Below are positions 1 through 6,841 of a stretch of 9,574 nucleotides of DNA, piece by piece (positions within the stretch are counted from its first letter, which is position 1; each line of letters opens with the position of its first letter). Under the pieces are notes generated by a model. It saw only the letters and a program-made list of their open reading frames with translations. It was not told where the DNA came from and made no database searches. A program made the position numbers and the translations under genes. The stretch lies in the NCBI GenBank assembly GCA_022571615.1, contig JACZXM010000071.1, positions 1 to 9,574 on the forward strand, written 5' to 3'. The stretch comes from Acidobacteriota bacterium. GTDB lineage: Bacteria; Acidobacteriota; UBA890; WLXD01.

Positions 1-352
1 CGAGCACCGCGATGGCTGTGAATCCCGGGTTCTTCAGCAGCATGCGGGTGGCGTAACGGAAGTCCTGCCAGACACTGTCCATCGGTCCTCTCACGTTGCG
101 CTCACGATGGGGATCGTGTGGAAGGCCGCCAGATACTCCGGCCGCCGGTAGCTTCCAGGCGAAGTCGAGCGCCTGACGCCAGTACCAGATGCGAGCACGC
201 CAAGCGCCACGCTCCCGGCTGGCCATGTGGAAGTTCTCCTCGAGGTCGCCCAGTACGTCGCGGCGAAACTCGGGCGGCAGGAAGCGCGTGATCAAGGTGG
301 CAGCTGCGGCCGGAACCTGGAGGCGCGGGCGTGGGCTGCGGGTCGTGCTCAC
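1..352 (-). CDS. ADOP-family ABC transporter permease, N-terminal part (cut by window edge)
   Basis: This is the first 117 codons of a large inner-membrane permease of the MacB/FtsX-like ADOP type, which continues beyond the left edge. It starts with GTG at 352-350, overlapping the TGA stop of padR (351-349) in a GTGA arrangement, so translation is probably coupled. Residues about 23-41 (RFLPPEFRRDVLGDLEENF) match the soluble prefix found on PadR-linked ADOPs. From about residue 91 comes MDSVWQDFRYATRMLLKNPG, the entry to the first membrane helix and typical of the permease core. An internal in-frame ATG at 82-80 could start a protein without the prefix, but the prefix reads through without a stop and is family-like, so I prefer the GTG. 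The substrate of these permeases is generally unknown. The family call is firm; the far end cannot be seen. Confidence 0.88.
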   Translation of the reverse strand, partial: MSTTRSPRPRLQVPAAAATLITRFLPPEFRRDVLGDLEENFHMASRERGAWRARIWYWRQALDFAWKLPAAGVSGGLPHDPHRERNVRGPMDSVWQDFRYATRMLLKNPGFTAIAVL

Positions 353-675
353 CGCGGCAGCCCTTCCTCGACCCCGTCCCACATCGACAGCAAAGCATCA
401 CGAGATTCGCGCAGCCGCGCGATGGCGTCGGGCTCGAGACTGAAGAACCGCTTGGCGCGTCCGCCGCGTTCGGAGGTGGGCTCGCCGAGACGTGACGCCA
501 CGAGGCCCTTGGCCTCGAGGCGGCGCAGGGCAACGTATACCGCTGCATGGCTCGCTTCTCGACCCGCACGCGCGGCGATCTCCTCGAGGATCGGCACCAC
601 GTAGGCGTGCTCACCTAGACGGGCCACCGCCAGCAGCACGAGCTGTTCGAATTCGCCGAGTGATTCGCGTCCCAT
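349..675 (-). CDS. PadR-family winged-helix transcriptional regulator
   Basis: This is a 108-aa DNA-binding regulator that probably controls its own operon with the permease downstream. Almost the whole protein is a PadR winged helix: residues 6-20 (LGEFEQLVLLAVARL) form helix 1, residues 43-60 hold the recognition region with AVYVALRRLEAKGLV, and the wing carries SERGGRAKRFFSLE. The LGEFEQLVLLA start and the RLGEPTSERGGRAKR wing are the signature of the short PadR subclass that accompanies ADOP permeases. The start at 675 is preceded by only a weak AAGG ribosome site. A perfect 13-bp dyad lies 7 bp upstream of the start codon and could be the operator. The ligand is unknown. Confidence 0.93.
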   Translation of the reverse strand: MGRESLGEFEQLVLLAVARLGEHAYVVPILEEIAARAGREASHAAVYVALRRLEAKGLVASRLGEPTSERGGRAKRFFSLEPDAIARLRESRDALLSMWDGVEEGLPR

Positions 676-681
676 GATGTC

Positions 682-694
682 GACCTTAGAGGTC
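682..694. promoter_or_regulatory. Candidate PadR operator: 13-bp perfect dyad
   Basis: GACCTTAGAGGTC is a dyad with 5-bp arms around a 3-bp centre, placed 7 bp upstream of the padR start codon. Just upstream (minus strand) are a TTGCAA and a TAGATA hexamer 17 bp apart, a weak -35/-10 pair, so the dyad would lie over the transcription start. Autoregulation through such dyads is common for PadR proteins. The assignment here is inference from position and symmetry only. Confidence 0.35.
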
Positions 695-802
695 CTGCTA
701 TCTACGCCAGGATTGATTTCCTTGCAATGCTAAACATATAGATGCCAGGGTGCAACTGCAACAGCCATTCGATTCTCGCGAGCGTCCGTCGGATCGACCC
801 TG

Positions 803-1684
803 TCAGTAGGTGTACACGACCTGTGCCTCGCCGCGCTCCCGAATCAGCTTCCGGTAATGGGCAACCATCCCCTCGGCGCGCTGCAGCAGACCGCGCAGCT
901 CACGTTCGGTCAGGTAGGCTCCGAGGCGCTCGCGGACGTCGGCCGCAGCGAGCGCCTGCAGGCCCTCCCAAAATCCCCGCTCGATGGAGACGAGCGCCTG
1001 ACTGTCGATCCGTGACGAGCCCCGAAACGCTCGTGTGTGGTCGATGAACCACACTCGCCAGTACTCGTCGATGAGAATGTTCCCGCGGTTTCGGTCGATG
1101 TTGCCGATCAACACGTCGAACACGTTCATTACGTTCAGTTGACGGTTCCAGCGTTGCACGGCTGGATCGCTGCGGCCAGCCGCGAGACGCTCGGTCTCCG
1201 TCATGACTCGTTCGACCCAGACCTGCAGCGTGCCCTGCTTGCGGTCGTAGGTACGCTCGACCACGGGCGGCACATGGCGCACGTTCACCAATTGACTGAG
1301 CTCGTAGGCGGCGCACTCGAAACCCGCGCTGTCGCGAAAGAACAGTTCGCCTCGTCTGCTCGCGTACTTGGCTCTGGTGGCACGCTCGTCGACATAGCGG
1401 AACACGCCGTAGGCCTCTACATCGCCGTGGCGGAGCAGGACTCGAAACGGCCGTGTCACTCCGCTTGTGAGCTCTTCGGCGCTAACGATCTCCGCTTGGC
1501 GCAGGAACTCGAGGAGCTCCGCATCGCTCTGGAACGGCAGCGGCTCGCCATCGGGTCCCAGCCAGGTGTGCGGCGCCAGCTGCACGGCGGCGCCGGCCGC
1601 AACCAGTCCCGGAACCAGCAGCATGGCAACCGCCGCGCTGCAAATGGCGACCGACGGCCTCGATGATGAATGGACTCGCTTCAT
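803..1684 (-). CDS. Exported atypical-kinase-like protein (PI3/4K, HipA or FAM20C-type catalytic loop)
   Basis: This 293-aa protein has a Sec-type signal peptide (residues 1-31, hydrophobic stretch about 12-30, likely cleavage after an Ala-rich end) and no lipobox Cys. The body has the order seen in bacterial proteins related to the PI3/4-kinase and FAM20C folds: an N-lobe strand pair (79-97), FECAAYELSQLVNVRHVPPV (122-141), a strand with QVWVE (154-158), then the catalytic loop GNIDRNRGNIL (194-204) and the metal-binding FIDHTRAF (213-220). By analogy D197 is the catalytic Asp, N202 and D215 the metal ligands. The position where the family usually has the ATP-contacting Lys seems to read GVFRYV, with Arg96 instead. 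The start at 1684 has no clear ribosome site but is the one that supplies the signal peptide. It lies 127 bp upstream of padR on the same strand. The substrate (protein, lipid or sugar) is unknown, and activity outside the cytoplasm is uncertain. Confidence 0.7.
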   Translation of the reverse strand: MKRVHSSSRPSVAICSAAVAMLLVPGLVAAGAAVQLAPHTWLGPDGEPLPFQSDAELLEFLRQAEIVSAEELTSGVTRPFRVLLRHGDVEAYGVFRYVDERATRAKYASRRGELFFRDSAGFECAAYELSQLVNVRHVPPVVERTYDRKQGTLQVWVERVMTETERLAAGRSDPAVQRWNRQLNVMNVFDVLIGNIDRNRGNILIDEYWRVWFIDHTRAFRGSSRIDSQALVSIERGFWEGLQALAAADVRERLGAYLTERELRGLLQRAEGMVAHYRKLIRERGEAQVVYTY

Positions 1685-2014
1685 GACGGCTCGAACCGGA
1701 GGAGAGCGGTCCCAAGTCTAGCAGGCCGTCGCCGCCCGCTTATGGAAGGCGCGTGCCCATGTTGCGGGCTATTCCGTCGTGCGCAACGCCTCAAGCGCAA
1801 ACTTGAACGGTCGGGTCCCTTCTCACGTTTCGGGCTGCGGGCGGAGGGCTTGCGCAATCGGCGCAGGGAGGCTTGAATCGCCATCGGAAACACCCCTTGG
1901 CTCTGGCCTTCCTCGTTGTGCTTCGCAAGGGCAAATACCAGATTTCAAAGGGGTTTTCCACGTCTCGCCGTTCCTCGGCACACTGCGATACTCGAGTAAA
2001 AAAAGAGGTGTTTC
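1685..2014. other. Gene-free divergent spacer between kinase-like and metallopeptidase genes
   Basis: These 330 bp separate two divergent start codons, so promoters for both genes should be here. The only open frames are short and lack family resemblance. I see a small hairpin at 1849-1867 (7-bp stem counting one G-T pair, 5-nt loop) with no T-run. Toward the right end the sequence becomes AT-richer (1995-2005, a run of seven A) directly before the ribosome site of the 2015 gene. I could not find a convincing -35/-10 pair on either strand. Confidence 0.6.
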
Positions 2015-2821
2015 ATGCTTGGCTTCATGCGGTTATCGATCAGAGGGGCGATCCCTTTTTCGCTCCTTGTGCTCGTGCCAATGGTTTCTGTGGCACGGAC
2101 GGCCAAGAGCGGCGCCAACCTGACCACGCGAGCGGATCCACCCTTCTTGGGCACGATCGACATCGACCCGAACATCATCACCCCGTCGGATCCGACCTCG
2201 TTCCAGAGCGCGTCGTACGCCGAGCAGGGTTCTCGAATGATGTTTGACCGACGGGTCAACGACTGGATCACGGTCAACGCATACCTGTTCGACGCAAGCT
2301 TTGACGACGGACTGATCGTCGAGATTCAGGTCAATCCCGAGTTCGGCAGTTCCGATGCTGCTTTGACGGAGGCGCAGAAATACGGGTCGGTCATCGGTCA
2401 ATTGCCGACTGCCCTTCGAACCGACCTGGAGACCGTCTGGATTCACAAAGGCACTGAGCCGTTCGGAGGCGGGAACAACAACCTGCTCATCCACACCGGC
2501 CAAGCCGATCTCTATGCAACTGACGGCATCCTCGAGGAGACACTCATGCATGAGGCGTCGCACACGTCGCTCGACGCCTATCACGAATCCGTATCCGGTT
2601 GGCTTGACGCTCAGACCGCCGATGACGAGTTTATTTCTATCTACGCGCGCGATAATCCGGATCGCGAAGATATTGCGGAGAGCTTCTTGGCCTATTTGGC
2701 CGTGCGGTACCGGTCAGGTCGGATCTCCCAATCCCTCTATGACACGATATCGCAGACGATGCCAAACCGGATTGCCTACTTCGATGATCAATCGTTTGAC
2801 ATGTATCCGATTGAGAACTAA
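2015..2821 (+). CDS. Secreted HExxH metallopeptidase-like protein, family not recognised
   Basis: This 268-aa protein has an N-terminal signal peptide (basic MLGFMRLSIRG, hydrophobic 13-25, likely cleavage near VSVARTA). The central feature is TLMHEASHTSLDAYH: H179-E180-A-S-H183 is a zincin HExxH motif. A Glu in EDIAESFLAYLAVRYRSGR (E222, 39 residues after H183) is a plausible third zinc ligand, which would make it a gluzincin. The middle region 84-165 looks like a beta-rich pro- or substrate-binding part and has no family I can name. The start at 2015 is supported by AGAGGTG at 2004-2010; the in-frame ATG at 2027 has no such site. Base use looks somewhat more AT-rich than in neighbouring genes, which might mean transfer. 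It is convergent with the amidohydrolase, sharing a hairpin. Its substrate is unknown. Confidence 0.75.
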   Translation: MLGFMRLSIRGAIPFSLLVLVPMVSVARTAKSGANLTTRADPPFLGTIDIDPNIITPSDPTSFQSASYAEQGSRMMFDRRVNDWITVNAYLFDASFDDGLIVEIQVNPEFGSSDAALTEAQKYGSVIGQLPTALRTDLETVWIHKGTEPFGGGNNNLLIHTGQADLYATDGILEETLMHEASHTSLDAYHESVSGWLDAQTADDEFISIYARDNPDREDIAESFLAYLAVRYRSGRISQSLYDTISQTMPNRIAYFDDQSFDMYPIEN

Positions 2822-2822
2822 A

Positions 2823-2838
2823 GGCGGGGGCGCCCGCC
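2823..2838. terminator. Shared hairpin terminator between convergent genes
   Basis: The arms GGCGGG and CCCGCC form a perfect 6-bp GC stem around the loop GGCG, and the element occupies almost all of the 21-bp gap between the two stop codons. Read on the minus strand, the hairpin is followed by TTTAGTT, so it best serves the amidohydrolase gene. On the plus strand no T-run follows. It may act in both directions. Confidence 0.55.
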
Positions 2839-2842
2839 AGGA

Positions 2843-4756
2843 TCATTCGCTGGCAGCCGTGGACACGCGGAGCTTGTTGGAGAACCCGGACTTCTTGGAG
2901 CCGGCGAGGGCGCGGACCCGGAACCTGTAGGTCGTGGCCGGCGTCAGGTCGGCGATCGTCACCTCGTCGACGTCGGCCCCCACGATCGCGCCAATACCGA
3001 ATCTCTTTCCCGGCGGCTTCATCTGAATCTCGAACGAAGTCTCGTTGTCGGATCGATCTTTCCAGCGCAAGGAGACCTCCGTGGGTGCCAGCCCTACCAC
3101 GCGGAGATTCTTGGGCTTCCTGGGTTTGGAGGGAGCGAACTCGGCCGCCGAGTGGACGATCACCCCACTGACCAGTGTCAGGACGGACGACAAAGTACGG
3201 ATTTCTTGGTCCGGAACCGACAGGTAGTGGTCGCTCAAGACCACCAGATCGGCCAGCTTGCCGACCTCGATCGAGCCCAGCTCCTCTTCATCGAACGTAT
3301 GCCAGGCGCCGCCCGTGGTGTAGATCCGAAGCGCCTCCATCCTGGTGATCTGCTGACCAGCGTTCACCACCCTTCCGGACGCGTCCCTCCCCGTGACCAT
3401 GTGGTAGAGCGAGATCCAGGGACTCATGGGGCTGATGGCCGAGGCGTCGGTCCCGGCCGACAGCGAGATGCCGCTGTCCAGGAGGTCTCGATACGGGGGC
3501 CCGCTGCCGCCCAGCAGGTACTGCTGGTTCTGAACCGTCGCGCCGGCACCTAACCGGTCGAGCCGGCCGATGTGGTCGGCGCCGATCGAGAAAACGTGCT
3601 CGACCGCCCAACGCATCTCGGCGATGGGGACGACCGAGTCGACCGCCTCGAAAGCGGAGATGTGGGCTTCGTTCTCCCCCGGGCTGATCGAATGCTGGCG
3701 CAGGGCCCAGCCGCGCTCCGCGATCTGCCGGTAGGCATCCTCGAAGGGCGCAGTCGTGGAGCCGAAGTTGCCGACCACGAATTCTCCGGTTGCGGCAAAG
3801 TCGAGCATGTCGTCCCCTCCGCCCAGATCCTCCAGCTCCTGCAAGGCATCTTCCGTATTCAGAACAACCTGATAGATGCCGCTTCCATCGGTTTGGGTGC
3901 CCGTACCTCCCGCGGAGATGCGAATCCGCAGCAGCAATCCTCCCCTCCGCCACAGGTCGAGAAAGTGTTCTTCGCACAGGGTGCCGGCCGGGAGCCGACC
4001 GAAGCCGCCGCACCCCGAGTAGTTCTGCACCATCGTCAGCCCCAGAGAGGCCGAGAATCGCATGTACTCTTCCACCGTCCGCAGGGCCTCGTCGTTCGTG
4101 AACCCATCGAACAGAGCCTGGACGGGAGCATCCGTCTGCCCCCTGTTGAACTCGCCGGCCGCGCTGACGCCGATCCCATGGGCCTCGAAGTACTCCTTTC
4201 CCAGAGTGTTGGTCACGGCCGGACCGTCGAACCCCGTGTGCAGGTAGACGGGGTGGCTCGGCGCGGCACCGTCCAGCTCCCCGAGCGTCGGCAGCCGGTT
4301 CTCGGCAAACTGGCTCGGAGTGAATCTGCCCAGAACGGTGATGAACTCACCGGCCGGCACCGAGGCCGTGCGCTCGGTCACCGCGCTGAGCAGGTCCGAG
4401 ATCGTGAAGACCCGCTCGATGGCCGAGAGGAGGTGTCCGGGTATATGCGCATCGCGGAAATAGTGGATGTGGGTGTCGATCAGGCCCGGGGTCACCGTCC
4501 TCCCGCCGAGATCGATCGCCTGGCCGTCAGAGCCCTCGACAGAGACGTCGTCACCGACCTCCACGAACCGTCCGTCGCGGATCCTGACCGCCGAGACGAC
4601 GCGGTCAAACCTGTCCATCGTCAGGATGTTTCCATTGATCAACACGAGCTCACCCGGGTCCTGCCCGCCGGCCCCCGCGCCGGGCTCGGCCAGGCCGGGA
4701 ACGCTGGATCCAAGCGAGAGCAGCAGCACCCAGCGCAGAGCCATTCGCACGGTCAT
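2843..4756 (-). CDS. Exported YtcJ-type metal-dependent amidohydrolase with C-terminal fibronectin III domain
   Basis: This 637-aa enzyme belongs to the Amidohydro_3 / YtcJ group, which hydrolyses amide or related C-N bonds; the actual substrate is unknown. I place the start at 4756: MTVRMALRWVLLLSLG begins a signal peptide (to about residue 23) and AGAAGGA lies 8 nt upstream. An open frame runs on to an ATG at 4849, but that adds 31 residues, has no ribosome site and buries the signal. In the numbering used here the metal motif DTHIH is at 94-98 (H96, H98), further His ligands are likely H354 (RQHS) and H387 (EHVFS), and the catalytic Asp is D437 (AGTDAS). The C-terminal GSIEVGKLADLVVLS (residues 494-508) is typical of the small beta-sandwich. 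Residues about 547-634 form an FN3 domain (LRVVGLAPTEVSLRW; LTPATTYRFRVRAL). FN3 suggests binding to a surface or polymer. The protein is probably periplasmic or extracellular. Confidence 0.88.
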   Translation of the reverse strand: MTVRMALRWVLLLSLGSSVPGLAEPGAGAGGQDPGELVLINGNILTMDRFDRVVSAVRIRDGRFVEVGDDVSVEGSDGQAIDLGGRTVTPGLIDTHIHYFRDAHIPGHLLSAIERVFTISDLLSAVTERTASVPAGEFITVLGRFTPSQFAENRLPTLGELDGAAPSHPVYLHTGFDGPAVTNTLGKEYFEAHGIGVSAAGEFNRGQTDAPVQALFDGFTNDEALRTVEEYMRFSASLGLTMVQNYSGCGGFGRLPAGTLCEEHFLDLWRRGGLLLRIRISAGGTGTQTDGSGIYQVVLNTEDALQELEDLGGGDDMLDFAATGEFVVGNFGSTTAPFEDAYRQIAERGWALRQHSISPGENEAHISAFEAVDSVVPIAEMRWAVEHVFSIGADHIGRLDRLGAGATVQNQQYLLGGSGPPYRDLLDSGISLSAGTDASAISPMSPWISLYHMVTGRDASGRVVNAGQQITRMEALRIYTTGGAWHTFDEEELGSIEVGKLADLVVLSDHYLSVPDQEIRTLSSVLTLVSGVIVHSAAEFAPSKPRKPKNLRVVGLAPTEVSLRWKDRSDNETSFEIQMKPPGKRFGIGAIVGADVDEVTIADLTPATTYRFRVRALAGSKKSGFSNKLRVSTAASE

Positions 4757-4853
4757 CCTGACGTTCCTTCTCCGCAGGGGGGCCCGTCGCAGACCGGTCG
4801 CTCTCATGGTATTTGTGACCCGATTGGCTAGCTGATCGCTGTCAAGCAACCGT

Positions 4854-4871
4854 AAATCTGTGCAAAGATTT
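4854..4871. promoter_or_regulatory. Inverted repeat upstream of the amidohydrolase gene
   Basis: AAATCT and AGATTT form a perfect 6-bp inverted repeat with a 6-bp centre (GTGCAA). It lies about 100 bp upstream of the preferred amidohydrolase start and 8 bp upstream of a TTGACA hexamer on the same (minus) strand. It is a possible operator or activator site; nothing identifies the protein that would bind it. Confidence 0.25.
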
Positions 4872-5082
4872 GTCAGGGAAGCCTCTTTTGTTCCTCACCG
4901 GATGACGATGACGCGGAGCGACTGCTTTGACTGCCACAAGTCAGTGCCACGAGAGACGCTGCGGGTCGTCAGCGGGCAAAGCGCGTAAGCTTTATCCTGC
5001 TATTTCGCGGCCATCTAACGAATCGAGCTGGAACCAGAGGAATGAGCCGCAATCGGACGCAGTCCGGACCGCCGCCAAGTGC

Positions 5083-5112
5083 CTGACAAAGCGAATGTTA
5101 CGGAAGTAGAAG
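5083..5112 (+). promoter_or_regulatory. Weak candidate sigma-70-like promoter for the flippase-like gene
   Basis: CTGACA (5 of 6 to the -35 consensus) and TAGAAG (4 of 6 to the -10) are separated by 18 bp. They would give a transcript with a leader of roughly 25 nt before the ATG at 5143. In GC-rich DNA such matches arise by chance, so this is only a candidate. Confidence 0.25.
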
Positions 5113-5142
5113 GAAGCAGCGGGAATCAGCCGCAAACCTGAG

Positions 5143-6111
5143 ATGTCGAACAAGCGGCTCGGCGTTGCGTTGCGGATCGGCGCCAGCCTGGCGCTGGTGG
5201 CTGGCGTGCTGTGGTGGGCGGACCCTCAGGAGGTGGCGGCCAGGCTCGTCGGGGTCTCGCTCACCGGCTTCTCGATCGTGGTGCTGCTGCACACCGGCGA
5301 CCGTCTGTTGATGGCGTACAAGTGGCGCCGGTTGCTGCGCGCCCGCGATCTGCCGATCGGCCACGGTGAGGCGATCCGCGTTTACTACGTCAGCTCGTTC
5401 GCCGGGGTGTTCTTGCCCATGACCGTGGGTGCCGATCTGGTCCGCCTTGGGGCCATGCGGCGCAGTGAGATCTCCTCCAGCAATCTGGTGGCCTCGATTG
5501 CCATCGAACGAGCCCTCGGCGCCGTCTCGCAGGGCCTGTTCTGCCTCCTGAGCCTGGGCTTGATAGCAAGTTTGAGGTTGAAGCTGGAGGTCCCGTTCGC
5601 GGGCCTCGCCGCGCTGGTCGGCGCGATGGTGGTCATCTTGACCCTGACGATGCCCTTGTCGTTCCGTCTTGCCAAAGCCTTGGATGAGCGCTGGAGCGGG
5701 CGCCCCGGCCTGCTGGGCAAGCTGGCAGTCTTGGCGCACGAGTACGCCGCGTGGCGGCGGCATCCCCGGGAGATCTGGCTGTTTCTGCTGCTGACCCTGT
5801 TGGAGGGCTTCTTCCCGATCCTCACCTACGTTGCGGCCGCCGGGGCACTGGGGGTACCGACGACGGTGGTGGAGATGACCGCCGTGGTGCCGATCGTGTA
5901 CCTGATCGCACGCCTGCCGGTGTCCCTCGGCGGTCTTGGGGCCGAGCAGGGAGGTTTCGTGGTCGCCGCCGCACTGGTGGGGATCGGCAAGGACTCGGCC
6001 CTCGCCATGTCCTTTCTGGTGTGGTTCGCCCTGCTGGTGGCGCTGCTCCCCGGCGCGGTCGCCTGGCTGCTAGCGCGTCGCGACCGGGCGCCGGACAGCG
6101 TCAGCTCCTGA
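5143..6111 (+). CDS. Multipass membrane protein of the lysylphosphatidylglycerol synthase TM / AglD-like (UPF0104) flippase family
   Basis: This 322-aa integral membrane protein has about eight or nine hydrophobic helices (near 7-26, 37-51, 78-95, 125-144, 150-172, 211-233, 244-257, 270-283 and 287-309). It corresponds to the transmembrane half of MprF without the aminoacyl-transfer domain, the usual form of stand-alone family members. Family signatures are FLPMTVGADLVRLGAMRR (90-107), IERALG (121-126) and LPVSLGGLGAEQGGF (258-272). Such proteins are linked to flipping or modifying lipids and lipid-linked sugars, and the sequence does not show the substrate. The ATG at 5143 has no good ribosome site; the nearest purine-rich stretch (AAGGAAG) is too far upstream. 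It is convergent with ferritin, with only 16 bp between the stops, and there is no apparent functional link. Confidence 0.85.
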   Translation: MSNKRLGVALRIGASLALVAGVLWWADPQEVAARLVGVSLTGFSIVVLLHTGDRLLMAYKWRRLLRARDLPIGHGEAIRVYYVSSFAGVFLPMTVGADLVRLGAMRRSEISSSNLVASIAIERALGAVSQGLFCLLSLGLIASLRLKLEVPFAGLAALVGAMVVILTLTMPLSFRLAKALDERWSGRPGLLGKLAVLAHEYAAWRRHPREIWLFLLLTLLEGFFPILTYVAAAGALGVPTTVVEMTAVVPIVYLIARLPVSLGGLGAEQGGFVVAAALVGIGKDSALAMSFLVWFALLVALLPGAVAWLLARRDRAPDSVSS

Positions 6112-6127
6112 GCTCGTTGGGCCGGTC

Positions 6128-6628
6128 TTACTCCCCCGCTTTGGCCACACTCATCTGGCTGACATAGGCTTCGACCTGAAGCACGTTGTCGGACATCTCG
6201 ATGATGTCGAGCAGCTTGCTGAACGTGGCTTCCTCTTCGATCTGCTCGGCGACATACCACTGCAGGAACTGGAAGGTCGCGTAGTCCTTGCCGTCGCTGG
6301 CGGCATCGACGAGCTCGTGGATCGCGGCGGTCACCGCTTCCTCGTATCCGAGCGACAGCTTGACGACCTCCGTTAGCGAGGAAAAATCCGTCGACGGCGC
6401 GTCGAGTTGCGGCACGATCGGCTTGGCACCGACCTCCAGCAGGTAGCGCAAGATGCGCATCGCGTGGTTGCGCTCCTCGTCCACCTGCCGGAAGTAGAAG
6501 CCAGCGAAGTTCTCCAGGCTGCGTCCTCGCAAATACACCGCTATGGCAAGGTACTGCTGGCTCGCAGCCAGCTCCCGGCCCAGTTGGGCGTTGAGCCTCT
6601 CGACCATCGCAGCGTTGATCTTGGCCAT
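6128..6628 (-). CDS. ftnA: Bacterial non-heme ferritin (FtnA type)
   Basis: This 166-aa iron-storage protein oxidises Fe(II) at a di-iron centre and stores it as ferric mineral inside a 24-subunit cytoplasmic shell. Length and sequence fit the bacterial FtnA family throughout. Ferroxidase residues appear complete: E19 (GREL), E52 and H55 (DEERNH), E96 (GYEE), Q129 and E132 (AEQIEEE). The block YATFQFLQWYVAEQIEEE (116-133) is nearly identical to the Escherichia coli protein. There is no heme-ligand feature of bacterioferritin. The start at 6628 has AAAGGA 9 nt upstream. A TACAAT hexamer about 43 bp upstream could be the -10 element. It diverges from the methyltransferase-like pair across 213 bp. 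I see no Fur box. Confidence 0.95.
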   Translation of the reverse strand: MAKINAAMVERLNAQLGRELAASQQYLAIAVYLRGRSLENFAGFYFRQVDEERNHAMRILRYLLEVGAKPIVPQLDAPSTDFSSLTEVVKLSLGYEEAVTAAIHELVDAASDGKDYATFQFLQWYVAEQIEEEATFSKLLDIIEMSDNVLQVEAYVSQMSVAKAGE

Positions 6629-6670
6629 CTCAAATGTCCTTTCGCGTGGTGTCGACTACTTGAAGGCCCG

Positions 6671-6676
6671 ATTGTA
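6671..6676 (-). promoter_or_regulatory. Candidate -10 element of the ferritin gene
   Basis: On the minus strand the hexamer reads TACAAT, matching 5 of 6 bases of the -10 consensus, and it would give a leader of about 35 nt with the AAAGGA ribosome site inside. No good -35 hexamer lies 16-18 bp upstream, so the promoter may be activator-dependent or the match may be chance. Confidence 0.35.
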
Positions 6677-6841
6677 GCAGCGCTGAGCCTACACAAGCGT
6701 TCGATTCGGGGCTATGCTTTCGGGCCGTACCATCTGCTCATCGTCAGCCGTATCATGTCCCAGGGTCCAACATCGTCGCTGCTTCCCCAACCGGCCGCAC
6801 CGATGCTGACAGAGGACCTTCGAACCCGGAGTTCGTGTTCC

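Larger units (their letters stand above)
4757..5142. other. Divergent spacer between amidohydrolase and membrane-protein genes
   Basis: With the amidohydrolase start moved to 4756, 386 bp here have no supported gene. A 60-codon open frame at 4927-5109 has no recognisable content or ribosome site. Minus-strand features are TTGACA at 4845-4840 without a matching -10, and an inverted repeat at 4854-4871. On the plus strand CTGACA (5083-5088) and TAGAAG (5107-5112) are 18 bp apart and are the best promoter candidate for the gene at 5143, though weak. Confidence 0.55.

Noticed and set aside
803..1684. HipA toxin of a HipBA toxin-antitoxin pair
   Set aside because: There is no small HipB-like helix-turn-helix gene next to it and the protein has a signal peptide; the nearby PadR belongs to the ADOP permease.
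3572..4831. A 419-codon open frame on the plus strand opposite the amidohydrolase
   Set aside because: Its translation has no domain-like pattern and is explained by the GC-rich codon structure of the amidohydrolase, which has clear family motifs.
4927..5109. Small 60-codon gene in the spacer upstream of the flippase-like gene
   Set aside because: No ribosome site, no recognisable sequence features, and the region looks like promoter DNA.
5143..6111. Complete MprF (lysyl-phosphatidylglycerol synthase)
   Set aside because: Only the transmembrane half is present; the C-terminal aminoacyl-transferase domain is missing and no gene nearby encodes it.
6407..6841. N-terminal extension of the first methyltransferase-like protein
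   Set aside because: The frame is open, but it runs antisense through the ferritin start and would bury the signal peptide beginning at 6842.
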